DNA of 64,000 nt from Hoyosella levis (GTDB taxonomy: Bacteria > Actinomycetota > Actinomycetes > Mycobacteriales > Mycobacteriaceae), in the NCBI RefSeq assembly GCF_026008515.1, contig NZ_BQYM01000001.1, positions 186,001 through 250,000 on the forward strand. The letters run 5' to 3'. The position numbers and the translations under genes were made by a program. The notes under the pieces were generated by a model. It saw only the letters and a program-made list of their open reading frames with translations, was not told where the DNA came from and ran no database searches. Positions 34,241 through 42,397 of the stretch are shown here, piece after piece (the stretch's first letter is position 1; each line of letters begins with the position of its first letter).

Positions 34241-34282
34241 CGCGATAGAAGCCGACCTGGGATTCTCGCAGCTTCTATCGCG
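34241..34282. terminator. 12-bp perfect inverted repeat after the NRPS
   Basis: CGCGATAGAAGC (34241-34252) and GCTTCTATCGCG (34271-34282) are perfect reverse complements around an 18-nt loop. It lies 71 bp after the NRPS stop, in the 327-bp gap before the ornithine monooxygenase gene. It may end or attenuate NRPS transcription; no T-tract follows. The rest of the gap holds G-rich direct repeats (TGGGCGGCAG twice) and an iron box. Confidence 0.45.
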
Positions 34283-34410
34283 CTTGCGGGCCCGGCCGCC
34301 CACCAGCCCTGCGTCCAGCTCCGCCACCCGCGCCAGCCACCAGCGCCACCGCGAGCTCAGCCGCCGACCACCCCCTTTTCCGCACCCTAACCAATCCCCG
34401 CCTTTCCTAA

Positions 34411-34429
34411 TAAGGCGAGCCTCAGCTAA
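34411..34429. promoter_or_regulatory. IdeR/DtxR-type iron box 3, upstream of ornithine monooxygenase
   Basis: TAAGGCGAGCCTCAGCTAA matches 15 of 19 positions of TWAGGTTAGSCTAACCTWA. It is 67 bp before the monooxygenase ATG, so that gene has its own iron-regulated promoter rather than depending on read-through from the NRPS. Confidence 0.6.
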
Positions 34430-34496
34430 AGTAAGCGAGTCGGTGAGGCAATCCTTATCACGACCGCATTGAACGCCACTTCGGAACGGGGAGAAC

Positions 34497-35831
34497 ATGA
34501 CAGCGTCGGCGAGCACCATCGGCCACGGGGCGGAACACGTCCACGACGTCATCGGCATCGGTTTCGGCCCCTCAAACCTCGCGCTCGCCATCGCGCTCGA
34601 GGAGCACAACGCTGACGCCGAGTCCGCGCCCCTCTCCGCGGTTTTCCTCGAGAAGCAGGACCGCTTCGGCTGGCATCGCGGCATGCTGCTCGACGGCACG
34701 ACCATGCAGATCGCGTTCCCCAAGGATCTCGTCACCTTCCGCAACCCGCGCAGCCCCTACACGTTCCTGTCCTACCTGCACGCACAGGGACGCCTCGTCG
34801 ACTTCGTCAATCACCAGACGTTCTTCCCCACCCGCCACGAGTTCCACGACTACCTCGAGTGGGCCGCCGACAACGTCTCCGCCGACGTGCGCTACTCCAC
34901 CACCGTCACGAGCATCGAGCCCGATCCCGATACCGACGGCATCGCTCGCCGGTTCATCGTCACCACCAGCACGGGCGCGACGTTCCGCGCCCACAACGTC
35001 GTCGTCGCGGTCGGCTTGCGCGAGAAGCACCCCGAATGGGCCACCGCATCATCACGGTGCTTCCATAACCATCGCTTCCTCGAGCACGTCGCTGCCATGC
35101 CCGAGCCCACCAACCAGCGGTTCGCGGTGATCGGAGCCGGACAGAGCGCCGCGGAGATCGTCGATTACCTCCACGCCAACTTTCCCGGCGCCGAGGTGCA
35201 TAACGTGTTCTCCCGCTTCGGGTACAGCCCCGCCGACGACTCCCCCTACGCCAACCGCATCTTCGACCCCAGCGCTGTCGACGAGTTCCACGGTGCCCCC
35301 GCCGAGGCACGGCAGCGGCTCCTCGAGATCCACCGCAGCACCAACTATGCCGTTGTCGATCTCGAGCTGATCAATAAGCTCTACGCCGCCGAGTACCAGG
35401 AGCGCGTCCGCGGCCCGCGCAGGCTGTTCATGCGCCGCGGCAGCCACGTCACCGGCATCGAGGAGCACGCCTCGGGCATCGACGTGCAGGTCCGCTCCGA
35501 GCTCACCGGCGAGGAGGAGCGCCTGGCGTGCGATGCGGTGGTCCTCGCGACCGGATTCGCCCCGGCTCCCCTCGCGCCCATCCTCGGCGACATCGTGCCC
35601 GCGGATCCGCGCGACCGACAGATCTCGCGCGATTACCGCGCCGTCACCGCCCCCACGATCCAGGGCGGCATCTACTTCCAGGGCGGTGTCGAGCACAGCC
35701 ACGGCCTGACGTCGTCGCTGTTGTCGAACGTCGCGGTGCGCAGCGGCGACATCCTGCGCTCGATCGTCCGCAACCGCGCGGTGACCGTGCCCGGATGGAT
35801 GCAGCAGGCCCCCGAGCGCGCGAGCGCCTGA
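34497..35831 (+). CDS. L-ornithine N5-monooxygenase
   Basis: A 444-residue flavin-dependent N-hydroxylating monooxygenase of the SidA/PvdA/CchB family; it uses FAD, NADPH and O2 to make N5-hydroxy-L-ornithine, the first committed siderophore step. FAD-binding motif GIGFGPSNLALAI starts at residue 20, the NADPH motif GAGQSAAEI is near residue 211, and the C-terminal ATGFAP motif is present. ATG with GGGGAG upstream. Its product feeds the formyltransferase at 16.3 kb and module 3 of the NRPS. Ornithine rather than lysine is inferred from the NRPS codes. Confidence 0.93.
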   Translation: MTASASTIGHGAEHVHDVIGIGFGPSNLALAIALEEHNADAESAPLSAVFLEKQDRFGWHRGMLLDGTTMQIAFPKDLVTFRNPRSPYTFLSYLHAQGRLVDFVNHQTFFPTRHEFHDYLEWAADNVSADVRYSTTVTSIEPDPDTDGIARRFIVTTSTGATFRAHNVVVAVGLREKHPEWATASSRCFHNHRFLEHVAAMPEPTNQRFAVIGAGQSAAEIVDYLHANFPGAEVHNVFSRFGYSPADDSPYANRIFDPSAVDEFHGAPAEARQRLLEIHRSTNYAVVDLELINKLYAAEYQERVRGPRRLFMRRGSHVTGIEEHASGIDVQVRSELTGEEERLACDAVVLATGFAPAPLAPILGDIVPADPRDRQISRDYRAVTAPTIQGGIYFQGGVEHSHGLTSSLLSNVAVRSGDILRSIVRNRAVTVPGWMQQAPERASA

Positions 35832-35859
35832 GGCTCACCGCGACGGCCTTCCTGCAGAG

Positions 35860-36192
35860 CTACCGCAGGCGCTCGGCGTCGCGCGCGACATCGGTGAGCC
35901 GGGACACGAGCTCGCGCAGCTCCGCCCGGGGCGCGTCCTCGTCGAGCGCGGTCGCGACGTCCTCGGCGGCGCAGCGCACCGCGAAAGCCCGGTCCGAGAG
36001 GGCGGCGGCCTCTTCCGCGGACAGCACGACAGCGTTCTCCGGGATGCTGGTCCCGCGCAGGCTGCTGCGATGCTCGTACGCGCGTTGCCGACAGGATTGC
36101 CGGCAGTACTGGCGCCGTCGCCCCATGCCGGTGTCGATGACTTCCCTACCGCACCAGGCGCACGGGTGCGGTCGCCGAGTTGCTGCTGCCAC
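35860..36192 (-). CDS. Small zinc-ribbon-like protein (Rv2049c-like)
   Basis: About 110 residues. The N-terminal part has a four-cysteine pattern, CAWCG, then RRRQYCRQSCRQRAYE, suggesting a zinc knuckle; the rest is acidic and helical (EEAAALSDRAFAVRCAAEDVA). The same kind of small gene sits divergent from rbpA in mycobacteria, which supports it being real. Function unknown. The start is uncertain: GTG 36192 is used; GTG 36204 and ATG 36222 are in frame, and no ribosome site decides. The long open frame further upstream crosses the rbpA promoter and is not coding. Confidence 0.68.
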   Translation of the reverse strand: MAAATRRPHPCAWCGREVIDTGMGRRRQYCRQSCRQRAYEHRSSLRGTSIPENAVVLSAEEAAALSDRAFAVRCAAEDVATALDEDAPRAELRELVSRLTDVARDAERLR

Positions 36193-36337
36193 GAGAGCAC
36201 ACACTAGCGGCAACCGGCCCATACTGGCAGCCCCACACCGGGCGCCCCATACCGGGAGCCCAGCGCCGGCATGGCAACGGGCCCAGGCGGGCCACCGCCA
36301 GCACGGGCCAGGGAGTAGGATATTGCGACCGGGCCGC

Positions 36338-36364
36338 GGGAACTTCTGCGCCGCCCACGGCGTT
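36338..36364 (+). promoter_or_regulatory. Sigma-R/SigH-type promoter of rbpA
   Basis: GGGAAC, 18-bp spacer, GTT (17 bp to CGTT) fits the thiol-stress ECF consensus GGGAAY-N16-18-CGTT. It lies 84 bp before the rbpA ATG. rbpA is a known sigma-R target in Streptomyces, so both sequence and context agree. Confidence 0.6.
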
Positions 36365-36447
36365 GAGTATTGTGTACGGTCCGCGGCGCGTATCGCGGAC
36401 CCACCGGACCAGCAAGCTTTTGTGTCCGACGAGGAGAGGGTATTGCC

Positions 36448-36792
36448 ATGGCAGATCGCGTACTTCGAGGAAGCCGCCTCGGTGCGGTGAGCTACGAGAC
36501 CGACCGCGACCACGACCTCGCTCCCCGCCGCTACGCCCGCTACCGCACGCCCAGCGGCGAGGAGTTCGACATCCCGTTCGCCGATGAGGCCGAGATCCCC
36601 GGAGTGTGGATCTGCAAGAACGGCGAAGAGGGCGAGCTGATGGAGGGCACCGCGGCCGAGGCCAAGAAGGTCAAGCCGCCGCGCACCCACTGGGACATGC
36701 TGCTCGAGCGGCGCAGCGAGAAGGACCTCGAGGAGCTGCTCCAGGAGCGCCTCGAGCTGCTCAAGAAGCGGCGCCGCGGCATCACCACCTGA
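36448..36792 (+). CDS. rbpA: RNA polymerase-binding protein RbpA
   Basis: A 114-residue actinobacterial transcription factor that binds RNA polymerase and the principal sigma factor and stabilises open complexes. Recognisable: MADRVLRGSRLGAVSYETDR, the basic linker APRRYARYRTPSGEEF, VWICKNGEEG and the C-terminal sigma-interaction helix (THWDMLLERRSEKDLEELLQ). Ribosome site GAGGAGAGG lies upstream of the ATG; an upstream in-frame extension is discarded. Followed by a very strong bidirectional hairpin. Confidence 0.97.
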   Translation: MADRVLRGSRLGAVSYETDRDHDLAPRRYARYRTPSGEEFDIPFADEAEIPGVWICKNGEEGELMEGTAAEAKKVKPPRTHWDMLLERRSEKDLEELLQERLELLKKRRRGITT

Positions 36793-36806
36793 TCCAGCGC
36801 CACAGT

Positions 36807-36849
36807 GACAGCGCCCCCTGCCGGATGAGCGCCGGCAGGGGGCGCTGTC
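36807..36849. terminator. Strong bidirectional terminator between rbpA and ppm1
   Basis: Arms 36807-36824 and 36832-36849 are an 18-bp perfect inverted repeat (GACAGCGCCCCCTGCCGG and its complement) around a 7-nt loop. It sits between convergent stops and can serve both genes. Confidence 0.85.
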
Positions 36850-36864
36850 GTCTCCGCGTCCTCG

Positions 36865-37680
36865 CTAGCGCGACACGCGCGCGGAGTCGGCCTGATAGGA
36901 CTTGCGCAGCCGCTTGATCTTCTCGATGCGATACCGGATCCCCCACTGGGTCACCTTCATCAGCGCCTCGCGAACGATGTTTCCGCTCATCTTCGACTCG
37001 CCGCGCTCGCGCTCGGTGAAGGTGATCGGCACTTCCGTGACGTTGAAACCGGACTGGATGGACCGCCACGCGAGATCGACCTGGAAGCAGTAGCCATGCG
37101 ACTCCACCGCATCGAGGCTGAGCGTCTCGAGGACCCTGCGCCGGAACGCGCGATAGCCACCAGTGATGTCCTTCAGCGGCGCTCCGAGCGCGAGGCGCGA
37201 GTAGATATTGCCGCCGCGCGAGAGCCATTCGCGACGCTTGGGCCAGTTCACCACGGTGCCGCCGGGCACGTAGCGGGAGCCGAGAACGAGGTCGTAGCCG
37301 CCGTCGATCTGATCGAGCAGGCGATGCAGCTGCTCGGGCGCGTGGCTGCCATCGGCATCCATCTCGACGAGCACCTCGTAGTCGCGTTCGAGGCCCCAGC
37401 CGAAGCCAGCGATGTAGGCGGCACCGAGGCCGTTCTTCTCCGTGCGGTGCATCACGTGGATGCGGCCCCGCTCGTCCGCCGCGGCGAGCTCGTCCGCGAG
37501 CTGGCCCGTGCCGTCGGGGCTGCCGTCATCAACGATGAGCGCGTGCACGTGCGGAAGCGAATTGTGCAGCCGCTCGATGATGATGCCGAGGTTGTCGCGC
37601 TCGTTGTAGGTGGGAATGATCACCAGCGTGCGCGCGCTTGGCCTCGTGTCGGGGCTGTCCCCGGATGTGCCCGGCGTCAT
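36865..37680 (-). CDS. ppm1: Polyprenol monophosphomannose synthase (Ppm)
   Basis: A 271-residue GT2 glycosyltransferase that moves mannose from GDP-mannose to polyprenyl phosphate, the donor for lipomannan/LAM and protein mannosylation. Seen: [23 protein letters not shown], the DxD motif MDADGSHAP (D108, D110) and GSRYVPGG. Only the catalytic domain is present; in M. tuberculosis it is fused to an Lnt domain, here Lnt is the separate gene upstream, a split arrangement known in other mycobacteria and corynebacteria. The ATG at 37680 has AGGAAGGA upstream; an ATG seven codons earlier is possible. Confidence 0.93.
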   Translation of the reverse strand: MTPGTSGDSPDTRPSARTLVIIPTYNERDNLGIIIERLHNSLPHVHALIVDDGSPDGTGQLADELAAADERGRIHVMHRTEKNGLGAAYIAGFGWGLERDYEVLVEMDADGSHAPEQLHRLLDQIDGGYDLVLGSRYVPGGTVVNWPKRREWLSRGGNIYSRLALGAPLKDITGGYRAFRRRVLETLSLDAVESHGYCFQVDLAWRSIQSGFNVTEVPITFTERERGESKMSGNIVREALMKVTQWGIRYRIEKIKRLRKSYQADSARVSR

Positions 37681-37797
37681 TGTCGTCCTTCCTGCCGCCA
37701 TGGTCCTTGCGTGGAGTGTTCCCCGCTGAATCTATCCCGTAAGGGTCCCGCACGGGGTCGGCTGGGCCAAAACGCCACGCCCCCTAGCGTGTACGCA

Positions 37798-39399
37798 TCA
37801 GGTGGAGGCCGGCTCCCTGGTCATCGGTCGTTCCTGCTCACGGCCGCGGGCGAGCGCGAGGAGCAGCGCGAGGACCGCAGCAGCGACGAGCCCGCGCTCC
37901 GTCCATGCGCCGAGGCGGGTCGCCACGGTCAGCTCCGTGCTCAGCGGCAGCTCCGCGATGAGCACGTCGCGCTCGAAGATCCCCGATTCGGCGATCACTG
38001 ACCCGTCGGGAAGCACTAGGGCGCTCACCCCGCTCGTAGCGGCGACAACGACCGCGCGGCCATGCTCGACCGCCCGCACCCGGGACATGGCGAGCTGCTG
38101 GTAGGTCATGTCTGGCTCATCGGGGGTGGTGAACGTCGCGTTGTTCGTTGGCACGGCGAGGAGCTGCGCGCCCGAGCGCACCGCGGTGGCGAGAGCGCGA
38201 TCGAATGCCACCTCGTAGCAGGTGGCGATGCCCAGCGGCACGCCTCCGGCATTGATCACCCAGTCGCTGTCCCCGGGCACGAAATTGCCGGCGAGGTCGA
38301 CGTAGTCGGAGAACAGGCGGAAGAAGCCGCGCATCGGCATGTACTCGCCGAACGGCTGGATGATCGACTTGTCATGCCGATCCACCGGGCCCGCGACCGG
38401 ATCCCACGTGATGACGCTATTGGTGAACGTGCCATCCCCGTTGTAGAGCACCGCGCCCACCACGATGGGCACGCCGATCCGCCGGGCCGCGGCCGTGATG
38501 AGGCTTGACGCCTCGGAATCGCGCAGGGGGTCCACATCGGAGGAGTTCTCGGGCCAGATGACGAGATCGGGCTGGGGCTGCTCGCCCCGCTCGACCGCCG
38601 CCGCGAGCTCCAGGGTCGCTTCGACGTGGTTGGTGAGCACGGCGCGGCGCTGGGCGTTGAAAGCCAGGCCCAGGCGTGGCACGTTCCCCTGGACCGCGGC
38701 AACGGTCAGCGTCGACGACCCAGCAGGGGCGGGCGAGACAGTGGGCGCCATCGCGGCGGCGGTGCCGACCACGAGAAGCAGGCTCACCACCGTTGCTCCG
38801 GCGTCGCGGAGGTCGCGGTGCGCGATCGCGGTGCCCAGCAGCAGCACGGCCATCCCGAGCAGGGCCACGACCGTGCTGAGCAGCGGGGCGCCGCCGAGCG
38901 CAGCGATCGGTAGCAACGGGGATTCCGATTGCCCGAAAGCCAGCCTGCCCCAGGGGAAGCCGCCGAACGGGAAGCTCGATCGCAGCCACTCGGTCGCCGC
39001 CCATAATGCGGGGATCACGGCCACCGCCACATAGCGGGGCAGCCGCCACGCCACGACCGCGCCTGCACCGAACAGTCCCATGTACAGAGCGCACACCAGT
39101 GCCAGGGCGAGCCACGGCACGGGGCCGACATACATGCCCACCCAGGGCAGCAGCGGGATGAGGAACCCAGCCCCGGCGAGGAAGCCGTGGCCGAAGCCCG
39201 CCCGCGCGCTGATGGGGCGACCCGCCCAACCGGTGAGCACGCCCACCAGCAGCGCGATGCCCAGCGGGGCGGCGTACCAGTGCGGGCTCGGCGGGAAGCT
39301 CAGGTACAGCAGGACGCCCGCGAGCACCGAGAGGGCCATCCGGGCGGCCTGCCGCGCCACCACCGGCCTGTCAATCACCGGTTCCGCGACAGCGGTCAC
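37798..39399 (-). CDS. lnt: Apolipoprotein N-acyltransferase Lnt
   Basis: A 533-residue membrane enzyme that adds the third acyl chain to lipoproteins. The N-terminal half has about six to seven transmembrane helices (start LSVLAGVLLYLSFPP); the C-terminal nitrilase domain holds the catalytic triad: Glu in VIWPENSSD, Lys in RHDKSIIQPFGEYMP and Cys in GIATCYEVAFDRA. GTG start overlaps the stop of the amidohydrolase gene (GTGA). Position just before ppm1 is the expected one. A client in this window is the OpuCC-like lipoprotein. Confidence 0.93.
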   Translation of the reverse strand: MTAVAEPVIDRPVVARQAARMALSVLAGVLLYLSFPPSPHWYAAPLGIALLVGVLTGWAGRPISARAGFGHGFLAGAGFLIPLLPWVGMYVGPVPWLALALVCALYMGLFGAGAVVAWRLPRYVAVAVIPALWAATEWLRSSFPFGGFPWGRLAFGQSESPLLPIAALGGAPLLSTVVALLGMAVLLLGTAIAHRDLRDAGATVVSLLLVVGTAAAMAPTVSPAPAGSSTLTVAAVQGNVPRLGLAFNAQRRAVLTNHVEATLELAAAVERGEQPQPDLVIWPENSSDVDPLRDSEASSLITAAARRIGVPIVVGAVLYNGDGTFTNSVITWDPVAGPVDRHDKSIIQPFGEYMPMRGFFRLFSDYVDLAGNFVPGDSDWVINAGGVPLGIATCYEVAFDRALATAVRSGAQLLAVPTNNATFTTPDEPDMTYQQLAMSRVRAVEHGRAVVVAATSGVSALVLPDGSVIAESGIFERDVLIAELPLSTELTVATRLGAWTERGLVAAAVLALLLALARGREQERPMTREPAST

Positions 39400-41006
39400 T
39401 GGCCGCGCTCGTAGATCGTGACGCCGTCGCGCACCGTGCGCAGGCACACGGGCAGCGGCGCATCGAGGTCGGGCAGCGGTGGCACGCGCGACCGGGGATC
39501 GGTCGACCATCGCTGCACCGCATCGCGGGGCGCGGAGATGACGAGGTCACCGGCTTCCCACACCGCGTAGGAGGCGGGCGCTCCCGGCACGAGCGTGCCC
39601 GCGACACCGTCACGGACACCTCCGGCGCGCCATGCGCCACGGGTGGCGGCGGAGAACGCGGCGCGCGGCGAGATGCCGCTGCCCGGGGTCTGGTGCTGCA
39701 CCGCGGCGCGGATCATCGGCCACGGATCGATCGGCGTGACGGGGCTATCGGAGCCGAACGCGAGGGAAACTCCGGTGGCGGCGAGCATGGCGAACGGGTT
39801 GAGCGTGGCGGCGCGATCGGCACCGAGGCGCTGCGCGTACATGCCATCCGGGCCGCCCCACAGCGCGTCGAACATCGGCTGCATGCTGGCGATCACGCCG
39901 AGGCGGGCGAGCACGCCGGCCTGCTCGCGCGTGATCATCTCCACGTGCTCGAGGCGGTGGCCGCAGGCGGCGACGGCGCGCACGCCGCATTGCTGCTCGG
40001 CGCGCTCGAGCGCATCGATCGCGGCCGTGACGGCGGCATCGCCGATGACGTGGAACCCGGACTGGATCCCGGCCTCGGTGCAGGCGATGAGGTGGGCGGC
40101 CATCGTGTCGGCGTCGAGGTAGGTGCGCCCGTACTGGTGCTGGCAGCCTATGGCTGGCTCGGCATAGGGATCGGTGAGCCAGGCGGTGCGCGAGCCGATC
40201 GCGCCATCGGCGAACAGGTCGCCACCGAGGGACTGGGCGCCGGTTGCCGCGAGCAGGTCCTTGGCCTCCGCGGCGGTGGCGACGGCTTGCCCCCAGTAGC
40301 CGCGCACCTGCACCCCGTGCTCGGTGCCGAGCAGGTCGAGGAAATCGTCGAGCCCGGAGATGTCGGGGCCACCGCACTCGTGCACGCACACCACGCCCCG
40401 CGACGCGGCGCGATCCAGCACGGCGGTCCGGGCGGCGGCACGCTGCACGGGGCTGAGCAGCTCGCTGGCGCGATGCCGCACGAGGTGGTGCGCCTCGGCC
40501 GTCAGGGGCCCGTCGGGGGCGAACCCGGGCGCGCCCGTCAGGCCCGCGGTGGCCTCGCGCAGCGCGGTGGACGCGGCAGCGGAATGGGCGTCGATGCGCA
40601 CCGCGTACACGGCGAGGCCGGGTGCTGCCGCGTCGAGATCGCTCGTGGTGGGGGGCTGCTGCCCGGCCCAGGTGGTCTCGTCCCAGCCGGTCGCCCAGAT
40701 CACGTCGCCCGGGTGGACCGCCGCATGCGCGCCCAGTCGCTCGATCAGCTCGTCGCGGCTGGCGCAATCGGTGAGATCGAGGCTGGTGAGCTGCAGCCCC
40801 GCCGCAGTGACATGCACGTGCGGGTCCACGAAGCCGGGCGTGATGAACGCGCCCTCGAGGTCGATGATCTCGGCATCGGGGTGCAGGGCGCGGCCGGGGC
40901 GTTCCTCGCCGAGCCACACGATGGTGCCGTCGGTGACGGCCATGGTCGTGGCGTCGGGATTGGTGGGGCTATAGATGCGCCCGCCGACGAGCAGCTGGGT
41001 GCTCAC
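39396..41006 (-). CDS. YtcJ-like amidohydrolase
   Basis: A 536-residue metal-dependent hydrolase of the amidohydrolase superfamily. The first metal motif is VDPHVHV, others are GFHVIGDAAV, GHRLEHVEM and AFGSDSPVTP. This exoenzyme-type subgroup has no assigned substrate in most organisms. The gene is embedded between fxsA and lnt with 4-bp overlaps on both sides, so it is an integral member of this conserved operon. The GTG at 41006 is chosen for the overlap; the longer open frame covers fxsA in another frame. Confidence 0.88.
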   Translation of the reverse strand: MSTQLLVGGRIYSPTNPDATTMAVTDGTIVWLGEERPGRALHPDAEIIDLEGAFITPGFVDPHVHVTAAGLQLTSLDLTDCASRDELIERLGAHAAVHPGDVIWATGWDETTWAGQQPPTTSDLDAAAPGLAVYAVRIDAHSAAASTALREATAGLTGAPGFAPDGPLTAEAHHLVRHRASELLSPVQRAAARTAVLDRAASRGVVCVHECGGPDISGLDDFLDLLGTEHGVQVRGYWGQAVATAAEAKDLLAATGAQSLGGDLFADGAIGSRTAWLTDPYAEPAIGCQHQYGRTYLDADTMAAHLIACTEAGIQSGFHVIGDAAVTAAIDALERAEQQCGVRAVAACGHRLEHVEMITREQAGVLARLGVIASMQPMFDALWGGPDGMYAQRLGADRAATLNPFAMLAATGVSLAFGSDSPVTPIDPWPMIRAAVQHQTPGSGISPRAAFSAATRGAWRAGGVRDGVAGTLVPGAPASYAVWEAGDLVISAPRDAVQRWSTDPRSRVPPLPDLDAPLPVCLRTVRDGVTIYERGQ

Positions 41007-41587
41007 TGGCGCGGATCCTCCTCGTTCGGGTCCTGGATGTCCCCGGGCTGTGGTCCGGCCGGGGGCGGCGGGGCGATCTCGCCCTCGATGATCGTGCCAT
41101 CCTCGGCCGTGGGCCGGGTGCTGGTGTCGACGACCTCGCCGTCGACGATGGTGCCGCCCCGGCGCGACCCCCCGGGCCCCTGGCCCATGCCCGGGAAGCC
41201 CATCCCGCGGTAGCCCATCCTTTCGGCGGCCTTCTGCTGCTGGCGGAAGAACAGGTAGGGCACCACCGGGCGCAGCAGGACCCGGGTGGGCGGGAACAGC
41301 AGCAGCAGGCCCATCGCGCTGGTGACGATGCCGGGAATGGTCAGCAGGATCCCGGCGATGCCCAGGGTGGCGGTATCCGCGAGAGCACTCGCCGGGGAAC
41401 CCTCGCCGTGCATCGCGGCGGAGACCTGCCGCATCGACGACCGGGTCTGGGAGGCGAACAGCACCGAGCCGGCCACGATGCTGCCCAGGATGATTGCGAG
41501 GGTCCACCAGAAACCGACCAGCGAGACCAGGCCCGCGATCGCGGCGACCTCGACGATGATGTAGACGAGCAGGATCAGCAGTGGCAC
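41003..41587 (-). CDS. fxsA: FxsA family membrane protein
   Basis: A 194-residue cytoplasmic-membrane protein. FxsA core: VYIIVEVAAIAGLVSLVGFWWTL... with the later LTIPGIVTSAMGLLLLFPPTR, giving about three to four helices, then a polar, Gly/Pro-rich C-terminal tail of about 65 residues with a repeated TIVDGEVVD / TIIEGEIA pattern. In E. coli FxsA limits phage exclusion by F plasmids; its normal role is unknown. GTG start; first gene of the fxsA-amidohydrolase-lnt-ppm1 run. Confidence 0.88.
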   Translation of the reverse strand: MPLLILLVYIIVEVAAIAGLVSLVGFWWTLAIILGSIVAGSVLFASQTRSSMRQVSAAMHGEGSPASALADTATLGIAGILLTIPGIVTSAMGLLLLFPPTRVLLRPVVPYLFFRQQQKAAERMGYRGMGFPGMGQGPGGSRRGGTIVDGEVVDTSTRPTAEDGTIIEGEIAPPPPAGPQPGDIQDPNEEDPRQ

Positions 41588-41691
41588 GCGTCAGCCCTTT
41601 CCAGTGGTGCGTTCGTGCCCTCCCAGTGTTCCCTATCCTGCCGCTGCGGGCTAATGCGCGGGCAGGATGGGTGGCAACGATGACGAGGGGC

Positions 41692-42351
41692 TCAGGCTCC
41701 GGGCGTGACAAGCCCGTTCTCGTAGGCGAACACCACGGCCTGCACGCGGTCGCGCACACCGAGCTTCGCGAGCACGCGTCCGACGTGCGTCTTCACGGTC
41801 GCCTCCGTCAGGTGCAAGGTGGCGCCGATCTCGGCATTGGACATGCCTGCCGCGATCAGCCCGAGCACTTCCCGCTCCCGCTCGGTGAGCTCGGACACCA
41901 CCGCGGGCGGGGTGGCCGGGCCGGTGGTGCCTGTCAGCATCCGGTCGAGCAGGCGCCGGGTCACCTTCGGCGAGACGACGGCATCCCCGGCGGCTACGGA
42001 ACGGATCGCCGAGACGAGCTCCTCGGGCGGGGTGTCCTTGAGCAGGAACCCGCTCGCGCCGGCGTTCAGCGCCCCGAGCACGTGCTCGTCGAGGTCGAAC
42101 GTCGTCATCACGAGAACGCGCGTGGAGGCGCATCGCTCGGTGATCCGCGCCGTCGCCGTCACGCCGTCCATCACCGGCATGCGCACGTCCATCAGCACCA
42201 CATCGGGGCAGTGAATCTCGGCCTGCCGCACGGCCTCGGCACCATCACCGGCCTCGCACACCACGGTCAGGCCCGGGTGGGCATCGATGATCATGCGCAG
42301 GCCCATGCGCATGAGTTCCTGGTCGTCGACGAGAAGAACGGATATCGGCAC
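41692..42351 (-). CDS. NarL/LuxR-family response regulator
   Basis: A 219-residue two-component regulator. Receiver domain residues 1-120 with the phosphorylation site D55 (VVLMDVRMP) and acidic pair D9-D10; LuxR-type helix-turn-helix at about residues 150-210 (LTEREREVLGLIAAGMSNAE). It lies 46 bp downstream of the sensor kinase gene on the same strand and is its obvious partner. Target genes cannot be inferred. Confidence 0.95.
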   Translation of the reverse strand: MPISVLLVDDQELMRMGLRMIIDAHPGLTVVCEAGDGAEAVRQAEIHCPDVVLMDVRMPVMDGVTATARITERCASTRVLVMTTFDLDEHVLGALNAGASGFLLKDTPPEELVSAIRSVAAGDAVVSPKVTRRLLDRMLTGTTGPATPPAVVSELTEREREVLGLIAAGMSNAEIGATLHLTEATVKTHVGRVLAKLGVRDRVQAVVFAYENGLVTPGA

Positions 42352-42397
42352 CAGCCCAGACTAGTAGGCGGGCAGAGCAGTAGCAGTTCGTCGCTTC

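Noticed and set aside
34441-34470. Second iron-box-like stretch (GTGAGGCAATCCTTATC) near the monooxygenase start
   Set aside because: Matches too few positions on either arm; the box at 34411 is clearly better.
35860-36690. 276-codon minus-strand frame covering the rbpA promoter and 5' end
   Set aside because: Only the last ~110 codons, with the Cys pattern, look like a protein; the rest is antisense to rbpA.
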